5,440 nt of DNA from Gammaproteobacteria bacterium (GTDB taxonomy: Bacteria > Pseudomonadota > Gammaproteobacteria > DSM-19610), in NCBI GenBank assembly GCA_030618475.1, contig JAUXDG010000203.1, positions 1-5,440 of the forward strand, in the 5' to 3' direction. The position numbers and the translations under genes are program-made. Positions 1 through 5,440 of this stretch are shown here, piece after piece. The number at the start of each line of letters is the position of its first letter. Position 1 is the stretch's first letter. The notes beneath the pieces are model-generated. The model was not told where the DNA came from. It saw only the letters and a list, made by a program, of their open reading frames with translations, and did not search any database.

Positions 1-484
1 CATCCATGGCACCCCCGCCGGTACTGATAACCATGGGTTTACCATAGGCAGCAATATGGGTGAGCAGGGGTATGTTTTTCAGGTCCCCCGAGGCCACTTT
101 GAAAGCCGGCACATCCAGCTTCGCCAGGAAGTCGGCACTGGGTAGATCAAAAGCCGTGGCCACCACCGTAACTCCGATTTCCTTGCTGTAATCCATCAAC
201 TCCCTGTATTCACGCCAACCGAACTCCAGAAACTCCCGGTGCTCCCCATAGGTCTTGCCGAAGCTGTTCTGATGATCGTAGGGCTTGTTGTAGCCGGCCT
301 TCGTATACAGACTCTGGTTGTCCCGCTTTTGCAGCTTTACTGCATCCGCACCGCATTCCTTAGCGACGCGAAACATCTCCATAGCGGTTTCCAACCTGCC
401 CTGATGGTTATTTCCGATTTCAGCGATAACATAGCAGCCGCTATCGTCCTGAATGTCCTTGCCATCTATTGAGAGTTTCCGCAT
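1..484 (-). CDS. neuB: NeuB-family nonulosonic (sialic) acid synthase, N-terminal part, runs off left edge
   Basis: The 161 visible codons from the ATG at 484-482 give the start of a NeuB/SpsE-type TIM barrel. Such enzymes condense phosphoenolpyruvate with an N-acetylated hexosamine (ManNAc or a related sugar) to make a nonulosonic acid for surface glycans, in the cytoplasm. Visible landmarks are IAEIGNNHQG (residues 20-29, the family's N-terminal signature), VKLQK (49-53), FKVASGDL (128-135) and KPMVISTGGGAMD at the truncated end (149-161). Lys50 and Lys129 match the active-site lysines known in meningococcal NeuB. The usual STGM motif is replaced by STGGG, as in a side branch of the family, so the sugar made (Neu5Ac, legionaminate, pseudaminate or other) cannot be told. 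The start is supported by a good Shine-Dalgarno sequence 9 bases upstream and by the family-typical short lead before IAEIG. The C-terminal barrel half and any SAF (antifreeze-like) domain lie outside the window. Confidence 0.9.
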   Translation of the reverse strand, partial: MRKLSIDGKDIQDDSGCYVIAEIGNNHQGRLETAMEMFRVAKECGADAVKLQKRDNQSLYTKAGYNKPYDHQNSFGKTYGEHREFLEFGWREYRELMDYSKEIGVTVVATAFDLPSADFLAKLDVPAFKVASGDLKNIPLLTHIAAYGKPMVISTGGGAMD

Positions 485-795
485 GTGTTTCTTTCCCCTT
501 CTCTATTACAGTTGACCGGAATTAAGGCCGACTGCCGGTATTCTTCCGGCACGGCGAGCTCGATACAGTTGGTGTGGATGATCGGCCGAATCGGATGAGC
601 GGCCGGTATTGCAGTCCTGTAAGGGCGTTAGCATACTTTGTAGGGGCTTCTCTTTAAGCAAACAACGTCATCGTTGGCGCCGGAGTATACTGTTCTCAGT
701 ATCCACTATTGAATCGTCCCCCCGTGTCGAGGGACATGGTCCAACAACTCATCGTATGCTGCGCCGCATAACGCTCCACGATGAGAGACTAATAC
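485..795. other. Divergent intergenic region with no supportable gene
   Basis: This 311-base gap separates the minus-strand NeuB homologue from the plus-strand acyltransferase, so it should hold promoters for both. Short open frames exist on both strands (609-818 plus; 466-627 minus), but none has a convincing start, ribosome site or recognisable product. Noteworthy pieces are a perfect 8-base palindrome AGTATACT (684-691), which contains a TATACT -10-like hexamer on either strand, and an inverted repeat ATACTG-TTCT-CAGTAT (687-702) overlapping it. A short GC stem GCCGG/CCGGC (534-538 and 546-550, 7-base loop) lies in the leader of the NeuB homologue. No convincing -35 partner was found for either strand, so no promoter is called. 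Confidence 0.6.
494..499 (-). promoter_or_regulatory. Ribosome binding site of the NeuB homologue
   Basis: On the minus strand AGGGGA lies 9 bases before the ATG at 484-482. It is the best Shine-Dalgarno match among the starts in this window and fixes the start of the NeuB-family gene. Confidence 0.7.
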
Positions 796-1752
796 TTGGG
801 CCGCATTCTTTTCCGTAAACTGTCACCGCGTTCACGCTGGCTCCACAAGTTCGGTATGCATGTAGAGGGAATGTTTCTCTATCTGTTCTGGCTAGTGGTG
901 CGTCCCATGTCTCCGCAACATGCATCGGCAAGCGGGCGAATGCTGGTCCGCCGACTGGGACCGAAAACGCATAAACATCGTCAGATGAAGCGCAACCTGG
1001 CGTTGGCTTTCCCCGAGCTGGACAAGCAACAGTGTGAATCCCTGGCCCGTGATATCTGGGGCAACTTCGGAGCCGTGATGGCCGAGTATCCGCACCTTAA
1101 TACACTCACGGCCGGTGGTTCGCCGCCATTTATCAATCTGGTCATGGACAAAGACACGCGTGCAATACTTGAAGAAAAACGACCCGCCATCTATGTCAGC
1201 GCACATATCGGCAACTGGGAACTGGTCGCATCGAGCATCGCAAAGTCTGGCATACCGCTCAGTGTGATTTACGGCCCACAGAACAACCCGGTACTGGAAC
1301 GCATGATCCAGAAGCAGCGCAGGTCACTGGGTTGCCGGCTTATTACCAAGGAAAACGGTATCCGCCAACTGGTACGCGAAATCCGTTCCGGGCGATCGGT
1401 CGGCATGCTGCCTGACCAGCGGGTGGACAGCGGCGAACCGGTAGCCTTTTTCGGCTGTGATGCACCGACAACCACCAGTCCCGCCTGGTTGGCGCTGAAG
1501 CTCAACTGCCCGTTGATACCGGTACAGATAGAGCGGACCGGCGACGCCCGTTTTCGTGCTGTGTTCCATCGGCCCATCCTCACCGGTGGCAAGTCGGATG
1601 GACATACTGATCCTTTGCAAGTCACCGAAGATCTTAATCACTTGTTCGAGAGCTGGATTCGCGAGCGGCCCGATCAGTGGCTATGCATGAAACGGCGCTG
1701 GCTGACGGATGCCTACAACATGAGTCCTGGACACAACACACCGTGCGCCTGA
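796..1752 (+). CDS. LpxL/HtrB-family lysophospholipid/lipid A acyltransferase
   Basis: A 318-residue protein of the LABLAT (LpxL/HtrB/MsbB) family, inner-membrane enzymes that transfer an acyl chain from acyl-ACP or acyl-CoA to lipid A or another lipid at the cytoplasmic face. Visible are an N-terminal hydrophobic stretch (about 26-38), the NLALAFPEL motif (67-75), AEYPHL (96-101), the catalytic HX4E box AHIGNWE (His137, Glu142), LPDQ (205-208), the AFFG...SPAWLALK region (217-235) and the closing DQWLCMKRRW (293-302). Length is normal for the family. The start is TTG, with a stop codon only 3 bases upstream in frame and a weak GAGAG ribosome site 8 bases before it. The first ATG (856) would remove the WLHKF segment that seems to align with homologues, so TTG is preferred, not proven. 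The AEYPHL signature recalls alphaproteobacterial-type members rather than E. coli LpxL, so the acyl acceptor is uncertain. Its stop overlaps the next gene's ATG, which indicates an operon. Confidence 0.9.
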   Translation: MGRILFRKLSPRSRWLHKFGMHVEGMFLYLFWLVVRPMSPQHASASGRMLVRRLGPKTHKHRQMKRNLALAFPELDKQQCESLARDIWGNFGAVMAEYPHLNTLTAGGSPPFINLVMDKDTRAILEEKRPAIYVSAHIGNWELVASSIAKSGIPLSVIYGPQNNPVLERMIQKQRRSLGCRLITKENGIRQLVREIRSGRSVGMLPDQRVDSGEPVAFFGCDAPTTTSPAWLALKLNCPLIPVQIERTGDARFRAVFHRPILTGGKSDGHTDPLQVTEDLNHLFESWIRERPDQWLCMKRRWLTDAYNMSPGHNTPCA

Positions 1753-3482
1753 TGCTCACCTTCTTCCGCGCCTATCCGCGGCAGACGCTGATCATGCTGC
1801 TGGCTTTGCTGTTCGCCGGATTCGCCCAGGGCATCGGTCTGTCGGCACTGTTGCCCCTGCTCAATATCGCTGTTCGCAACGACACCGCCAACACGGACGA
1901 AATTCCCGCCCCACAAAACGAATATGAGCTCCTGCTGAATGAGCTTCTCAATGGTGTCGGTATCAATCCCGGTATCGGCACCATGCTTGCCATTATCGTC
2001 ATTGCAGGCACGTTGAAAAACCTTTTGCTGCTGGTCGCTAAAAAACAGGTGGGCTACACGGCCGCACATGTTGCCACCGACCTGAGACTTAAAATGCTGC
2101 GCGCTATCCTGAGCAGCCGCTGGGAGTATTTCATCAGTCAGCCGATTGGCAGAATCGCCAACTCACTGGCCACCGAAGTCCAGCGTTCGTCACAAGCCTT
2201 CGTCAATGGCTCACTCATGATCACCTTTGCCACTCAAACGCTGATCTACGGCTCGGTGGCCGTCGCCCTCTCCTGGAAAGCCACACTGGTCTGCCTCATC
2301 ACTGGTTTGTTGATTGTCGCAGCCGCCAACTCTCTGGTACGCATGTCCCGGAGGGCCGGAAGGAAACAAACCAGCCTGCTGACTTCACTGGCGGCACGCC
2401 TGACTGACACATTGCAATCGGTCAAGCCGTTGAAGGCCATGGCGCGTGAAAACAGGGTCAATGCCGTACTGGCCGCGGAAACGTCCCGACTTAACAGGGC
2501 ACTGCAACGACAGGTCCTGAGCACAGCGGTGCTCGCTGCAGTCCAGGAAGAATTGCTGACCATCGCGATCGCTGCGGGCATGTTCATCGCACTGGTTCAG
2601 TTTGAAATGCCGTTTACGACGGTACTGGTGCTGGTCGTGGTGCTGGGCCGGATGCTGCGGCAGTTCAGCAAGGTGCAGAGGGAATACCAGAAACTGGTGA
2701 TCGGCGAAAGCGCTTTCTGGTCACTCCAAAGCACCATTGACCAAGCCCTTGAAACAAGGGAAAAGCCGGGCGCCGGGAAGACTCCGTCGTTAAAGGACGG
2801 AATACGACTCGATGCCATTCATTTTACCTATGCCGAACACAGGGTCCTTGACGGACTGACACTGGAAATACCGGCCGGATCGCTCACCACCCTGGTCGGC
2901 CCGTCCGGGGCAGGTAAAACCACCCTCATCGATCTGATCACCGGCCTGCTGCAACCCCGCTCCGGAACCATCCTCATCGATGACACACCCGTGTCGGAAC
3001 TGGATATAAAAGCCTGGCGGCAAATGATCGGTTACGTGCCGCAGGAAACCCAACTGCTCCACGATACCGTACTGCACAATGTCACCCTGGATGATCCCGG
3101 GCTGTGCGACGCGGATGCTGAACGTGCACTGAAAGATGCAGGAGCCTGGGAATTTGTGGCTGCACTGCCCGAAGGCATGGACAGCATTGTTGGAGAACGA
3201 GGTGAAAAACTGTCGGGCGGCCAACGTCAACGCATCATGATTGCACGTGCACTGGCCCACCGCCCGAAGTTGCTGATCCTGGATGAAGCCACCAGTGCCC
3301 TGGATCCAGACAGTGAAGCCGCAATCCGGCAGACTATCCAACAACTACGCGGCAAGCTGACGCTACTCGCCATCTCCCACCAGGCAGCACTGATCGACGC
3401 AGCCGATCGCGTCTACCGCCTGGAAAACGGCCGTGCCATCATGGCTAACGACGTATTGCTTCACGCCGTGGGCAGTGATTGA
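1752..3482 (+). CDS. MsbA/PglK-like ABC lipid exporter (fused permease and ATPase)
   Basis: A 576-residue half-transporter: an N-terminal six-helix membrane domain followed by a nucleotide-binding domain, acting as a homodimer in the inner membrane. Hydrophobic segments lie near residues 12-41, 75-96, 155-195 (two helices) and 258-298 (two helices). The ATPase is complete: Walker A GPSGAGKTT (383-391, Lys389), Q-loop Gln431 in YVPQET, signature LSGGQRQR (487-494), Walker B LLILDE (507-512, catalytic Glu512), D-loop SALD and switch His543 in AISHQ. Nothing essential is missing, so it should be active. The start at 1752 is chosen because TGATG couples it to the acyltransferase stop and gives a family-like short N-terminus. 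An in-frame ATG at 1677 would add 25 residues encoded inside the conserved end of the upstream gene. The fold fits flipping of lipid A, a lipid-linked oligosaccharide or another acylated lipid. The acyltransferase partner favours a lipid cargo, but the substrate is inferred. No lpxK follows, unlike typical msbA loci. Confidence 0.92.
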   Translation: MLTFFRAYPRQTLIMLLALLFAGFAQGIGLSALLPLLNIAVRNDTANTDEIPAPQNEYELLLNELLNGVGINPGIGTMLAIIVIAGTLKNLLLLVAKKQVGYTAAHVATDLRLKMLRAILSSRWEYFISQPIGRIANSLATEVQRSSQAFVNGSLMITFATQTLIYGSVAVALSWKATLVCLITGLLIVAAANSLVRMSRRAGRKQTSLLTSLAARLTDTLQSVKPLKAMARENRVNAVLAAETSRLNRALQRQVLSTAVLAAVQEELLTIAIAAGMFIALVQFEMPFTTVLVLVVVLGRMLRQFSKVQREYQKLVIGESAFWSLQSTIDQALETREKPGAGKTPSLKDGIRLDAIHFTYAEHRVLDGLTLEIPAGSLTTLVGPSGAGKTTLIDLITGLLQPRSGTILIDDTPVSELDIKAWRQMIGYVPQETQLLHDTVLHNVTLDDPGLCDADAERALKDAGAWEFVAALPEGMDSIVGERGEKLSGGQRQRIMIARALAHRPKLLILDEATSALDPDSEAAIRQTIQQLRGKLTLLAISHQAALIDAADRVYRLENGRAIMANDVLLHAVGSD

Positions 3483-3496
3483 ACGTCTAGTGCTCT

Positions 3497-3988
3497 CTAT
3501 CCAAATACCCGCCGGTACACGGGAAGCACTCTCTTTAACAAAGGCTCCATCTTCATGTACAGGCCAAGGGATTCCACGTCCAGCCCGTCGAGAAAATTTT
3601 TTACCTCCAGGCCCAGTTCGGTATCGCCCTGCATCACCAGGCGGCGCTGGAAAACCAGGGTATCCGGATCCTCCTCACGGCCCACCAGTAGCAGGAAATC
3701 GTACACAGTCCCCGCTATGGATAAATCGCTGACCCCGCCATGATCCCTTGCCATCAGCCGGTCGCCGTCAAACGTTAATGTAAAGGTAATACCGGCATCG
3801 CGCACCTTGATTGCCAGCGAGCGGTGTTGCAGGAAATCCAGCTCACCTTCCCGTATCTGCTCTTCCAGTGCCTTATTGAGCGCCAGTGCAATCAGGCGCG
3901 AATGTAGCGGATTCGGCAACAGGGAAAAGGGTGCCGCGAACAGCCGGGGTAACCGGGGCGAGTTGTTTTTTACGCTATCAGGCCTCAT
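3497..3988 (-). CDS. ubiT: UbiT-like ubiquinone biosynthesis accessory factor (SCP2 domain)
   Basis: A 163-residue protein with one SCP2 (sterol-carrier-like) lipid-binding domain. UbiT (E. coli YhbT) is a soluble factor that works with the hydroxylases UbiU and UbiV in oxygen-independent ubiquinone synthesis, probably by binding hydrophobic quinone intermediates. The diagnostic stretch is EEDPDTLVFQRRL (105-117) followed by GDTELGL (121-127) and KN (130-131), which closely matches the E. coli protein as I remember it; GELDFLQ (48-54) also matches. The frame is open to an ATG at 4021 (174 residues). I prefer the ATG at 3988 because it places GELDFLQ where E. coli UbiT has the equivalent motif, and because the predicted FNR-type promoter lies inside the longer version. 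No good ribosome site precedes either start. The two usual partner genes ubiU and ubiV are not in the window. It converges on the ABC exporter with 14 bases between stops and no visible terminator. Confidence 0.85.
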   Translation of the reverse strand: MRPDSVKNNSPRLPRLFAAPFSLLPNPLHSRLIALALNKALEEQIREGELDFLQHRSLAIKVRDAGITFTLTFDGDRLMARDHGGVSDLSIAGTVYDFLLLVGREEDPDTLVFQRRLVMQGDTELGLEVKNFLDGLDVESLGLYMKMEPLLKRVLPVYRRVFG

Positions 3989-3997
3989 AACGGGAAC

Positions 3998-4038
3998 AGT
4001 ATATCCTTTCGCCGCATCCATTCTTTAATCCAGATCAA
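3998..4038 (-). promoter_or_regulatory. Predicted class II FNR/ANR-dependent promoter of ubiT
   Basis: On the minus strand TTGAT-CTGG-ATTAA (4038 down to 4025) matches the FNR/ANR consensus TTGAT-N4-ATCAA at 9 of 10 bases. Downstream is TATACT (4003 down to 3998), 5 of 6 matches to the -10 consensus. With the hexamer at -12 to -7 the start point falls near 3991 and the box is centred at about -40.5, next to the -41.5 typical of class II FNR activation. Read in the opposite direction the box has no comparable -10 at the same distance, so ubiT is the likelier target. It would raise ubiT expression when oxygen is low. The predicted start point is only about 3 bases before the ATG at 3988, implying a nearly leaderless message unless the true start point is elsewhere. 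Confidence 0.6.
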
Positions 4039-4102
4039 GGTTTGTATGGATTTACACCCCTGTTTTTCTATCGCCGTGACAGGCACGTTGTATGTTAAGA
4101 TG

Positions 4103-4131
4103 TTGAACTCTCAATCTTGCTTCTATATACA
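4103..4131 (+). promoter_or_regulatory. Weak candidate sigma-70 promoter for the DHOD-like gene
   Basis: TTGAAC (4103-4108) and TATACA (4126-4131) are 17 bases apart, each matching 4 of 6 consensus positions, and lie 20 bases before the ATG at 4152. Spacing is ideal but the hexamers are poor, so this is tentative. The FNR-type box would be about 106 bases upstream of this start point, farther than usual for direct activation. Confidence 0.3.
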
Positions 4132-4151
4132 CCTGTAGTTCTGCCTGATCG

Positions 4152-5177
4152 ATGAGTGACGATATGAGTATAGATCTCGGAACCACCTATATGGGGCTAG
4201 ACCTGAAGCATCCGATTGTTGCTTCTCCTTCACCCTTGTCAGCCACGGTGGATGGCATAATGCGCCTGGAAGATGCCGGTGCCGCTGCTGTTGTCATGTT
4301 GTCGCTGTTTGAGGAACAGGTCCAGCATCAGACTGATACCATGGAACGTATCATGGGCTCGGGTGAAGACGGTTTTGCAGAGTCATTGAGTCACTTCCCG
4401 GAACACGATGATTATCAACTCGCCCCCGACAGCTACCTGGAAACCCTGCACCTGGCTTCAGAACGAACCGGTATTCCTGTTATTGCCAGTATCAATGGTG
4501 TCACAAACAGGGGTTGGATCGATATCGCCAAAATGATGCAGCAGGCCGGTGCCAGTGGAATTGAATTAAACGTCTACTATATTCCAGCCCAGATTGCCCT
4601 GTCTGGCAGGGCGGTGGAAGATCTTTATCTCGATGTCATCAAGGCGGTCAAAGGCGCAGTGTCGATTCCGGTCGCACTCAAAATGAGTCCGTATTTCAGT
4701 TCGGTCGGGAATATGGCGCAGCAGTTTGATGCAGCGGGTGCCGATGCGCTGGTACTGTTCAACCGTTTTTATCGGCCCGACTTCGATCTGGAACACTTCC
4801 AGGTCATTCCGAATGTCAATCTCAGTACAGCTGCGGAGATTCGTCTGCCGCTGCTGTGGCTCTCACTGCTGTACGGACATATCAAGGCTTCAATGGCCGC
4901 GTCGCACGGCGTTCACAGTGCGACGGAAGTTGTTAAGTGCCTGTTAGCCGGGGCAGATGTCGCCATGACCACGTCTGCATTACTGCAGCATGGAGTCGAA
5001 CACCTGACGACACTGGTTGACGGCCTCCAACAGTGGATGCAGCAGAAAGGATATAACTCGGTCCGTCAGATGAGGGGGATCATGAGTCAGCGGCTTGCCT
5101 CTGATCCAAGCGCCTTTGAGCGGGCCAATTACATCAAGATGCTGGAAACCTACAAGAGCAACCCGGTGGCGACGTAA
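4152..5177 (+). CDS. Dihydroorotate dehydrogenase-like flavoprotein (not true PyrD)
   Basis: A 341-residue TIM-barrel protein of the DHOD-like group. Family-type landmarks are TTYMGLDLKHPIVASPSPLS (11-30), the start of the barrel; ALKMSP (175-180), whose Lys177 corresponds to the lysine that contacts FMN in dihydroorotate dehydrogenases; and SHGVHS (251-256) with MTTSALLQHG (272-281), the FMN-phosphate region. The substrate-binding motif of true enzymes, normally like ELNxSCPN, reads ELNVYYIP here (138-145). Orotate formation is therefore unlikely and the real substrate is unknown. I recall homologues near pyruvate:ferredoxin oxidoreductase (nifJ) in cyanobacteria, which would suggest a role in anaerobic or fermentative metabolism, but that gene is not in view. 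The second in-frame ATG at 4164 (MSIDLG...) is an equally plausible start; neither has a strong ribosome site. It is divergent from ubiT and ends 4 bases from the stop of the facing ligase gene. Confidence 0.88.
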   Translation: MSDDMSIDLGTTYMGLDLKHPIVASPSPLSATVDGIMRLEDAGAAAVVMLSLFEEQVQHQTDTMERIMGSGEDGFAESLSHFPEHDDYQLAPDSYLETLHLASERTGIPVIASINGVTNRGWIDIAKMMQQAGASGIELNVYYIPAQIALSGRAVEDLYLDVIKAVKGAVSIPVALKMSPYFSSVGNMAQQFDAAGADALVLFNRFYRPDFDLEHFQVIPNVNLSTAAEIRLPLLWLSLLYGHIKASMAASHGVHSATEVVKCLLAGADVAMTTSALLQHGVEHLTTLVDGLQQWMQQKGYNSVRQMRGIMSQRLASDPSAFERANYIKMLETYKSNPVAT

Positions 5178-5181
5178 CGCG

Positions 5182-5440
5182 TCAAGCGGAAGGAATTGAC
5201 TCCGCCCCATTCACTGGTAGTACCTGTGTGAAGCGATCAGCTACCAAGTCCCGCAACGCAGCACGATCCAGTTTGCCATTCGTGGTACGCGGTAAGGATT
5301 CAACTTTCAAAAAAGCACGCGGCCGCATGGCACCCTCGATGCCATTACGGCATAACTGTGCAAGCGCCGCTTCGTCGATATCGCCGCGGTAAACGGCAAC
5401 AACCCGTTCGCCCCATACCGGGTCCGCCTGTCCGGTTACA
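5182..5440 (-). CDS. ANL-superfamily acyl-CoA ligase/synthetase, C-terminal end, runs off right edge
   Basis: Only the last 85 codons are present, ending in TGA (5184-5182). They encode the mobile C-terminal lid of an AMP-forming (adenylating) enzyme: ADPVWGERVVAVY (5-17 of the visible part), then FLKVESLPRTTNGKLDR (43-59). Lys56 in TNGKLDR is the conserved lysine needed for the adenylation half-reaction. Such enzymes activate a carboxylic acid with ATP and pass it to CoA or a carrier protein. The usual YK.P turn before this motif reads MRPR here. Without the N-terminal domain the substrate (fatty acid, aromatic acid, amino acid or o-succinylbenzoate) cannot be assigned. The tail after residue 70 is poorly conserved-looking, which is normal. 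It converges on the DHOD-like gene with no room for a separate terminator. Confidence 0.85.
   Translation of the reverse strand, partial: VTGQADPVWGERVVAVYRGDIDEAALAQLCRNGIEGAMRPRAFLKVESLPRTTNGKLDRAALRDLVADRFTQVLPVNGAESIPSA

Noticed and set aside
534..550. GCCGG/CCGGC hairpin as a terminator
   Set aside because: It has only a 5-base-pair stem, no T-run on either side, and no gene ends next to it.
690..699. CTG...CAG pair as a LexA (SOS) box
   Set aside because: LexA boxes have CTG and CAG separated by 10 bases; here only 4 separate them.
609..818. 69-codon plus-strand open frame upstream of the acyltransferase
   Set aside because: No ribosome site, no recognisable motif, overlaps the acyltransferase start in another frame, and the translation is rich in Arg/Ser as expected of non-coding GC-rich DNA.
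1677..1751. Extended N-terminus of the ABC exporter from ATG 1677
   Set aside because: It would lie within the conserved C-terminal region of the acyltransferase, adds a non-family-like polar extension, and the coupled TGATG start at 1752 is a better explanation.
4103..4114. TTGA-ACTC-TCAA as a second FNR-type site upstream of the DHOD-like gene
   Set aside because: The half-sites TTGA and TCAA are separated by 4 bases; FNR/ANR sites need 6 between these tetramers, so the spacing is wrong.
4152..5177. Naming the DHOD-like gene pyrD
   Set aside because: The substrate/catalytic loop motif of true dihydroorotate dehydrogenases is replaced by ELNVYYIP, so the pyrimidine-pathway name is not supported.
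5186..5205. GCGGA/TCCGC hairpin near the convergent stops as a terminator
   Set aside because: The stem is 5 base pairs with a 10-base loop and no T-run, and it lies inside the coding end of the ligase gene.

Overview
The window looks like a stretch of a proteobacterial, probably gammaproteobacterial, chromosome of moderately high GC. The pointers are an LpxL/HtrB-type acyltransferase next to an MsbA-type ABC exporter (Gram-negative envelope lipids), a UbiT-type ubiquinone factor, and a near-consensus FNR/ANR box. This is inferred from gene families; no taxonomic search was possible. There is no sign of a CRISPR array, insertion sequence, tRNA or rRNA.

Layout. Positions 1-484 (minus) hold the N-terminal part of a NeuB-family nonulosonic (sialic) acid synthase that runs off the left edge. 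A 311-base gap (485-795) without a supportable gene separates it from a divergent two-gene unit on the plus strand: an LpxL-like acyltransferase (796-1752) whose TGA overlaps the ATG of an MsbA/PglK-like ABC exporter (1752-3482). This pair and the NeuB homologue suggest an envelope-glycolipid locus. Facing the pair, 14 bases away, is a minus-strand SCP2-domain protein recognisable as UbiT (3497-3988), the accessory factor of oxygen-independent ubiquinone synthesis.

Divergent from ubiT is a dihydroorotate-dehydrogenase-like flavoprotein (4152-5177) that keeps the FMN-barrel landmarks but has lost the substrate and catalytic loop of true PyrD. It ends 4 bases from the stop of a minus-strand ANL-superfamily acyl-CoA ligase, of which only the C-terminal 85 residues lie in the window (5182-5440).

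The most interesting signal is in the ubiT/DHOD-like intergenic region. A 9-of-10 match to the FNR/ANR consensus (4025-4038) has a TATACT -10 element (3998-4003) placed so that the box is centred about 40.5 bases upstream of the predicted start point, reading towards ubiT. That is class II FNR geometry and would place an anaerobic ubiquinone gene under oxygen control. It also argues that ubiT starts at 3988 rather than at the longer ATG at 4021. Homologues of the neighbouring DHOD-like gene are, as I recall, found near pyruvate:ferredoxin oxidoreductase genes elsewhere, so the two divergent genes may form a low-oxygen module. That part is inference.
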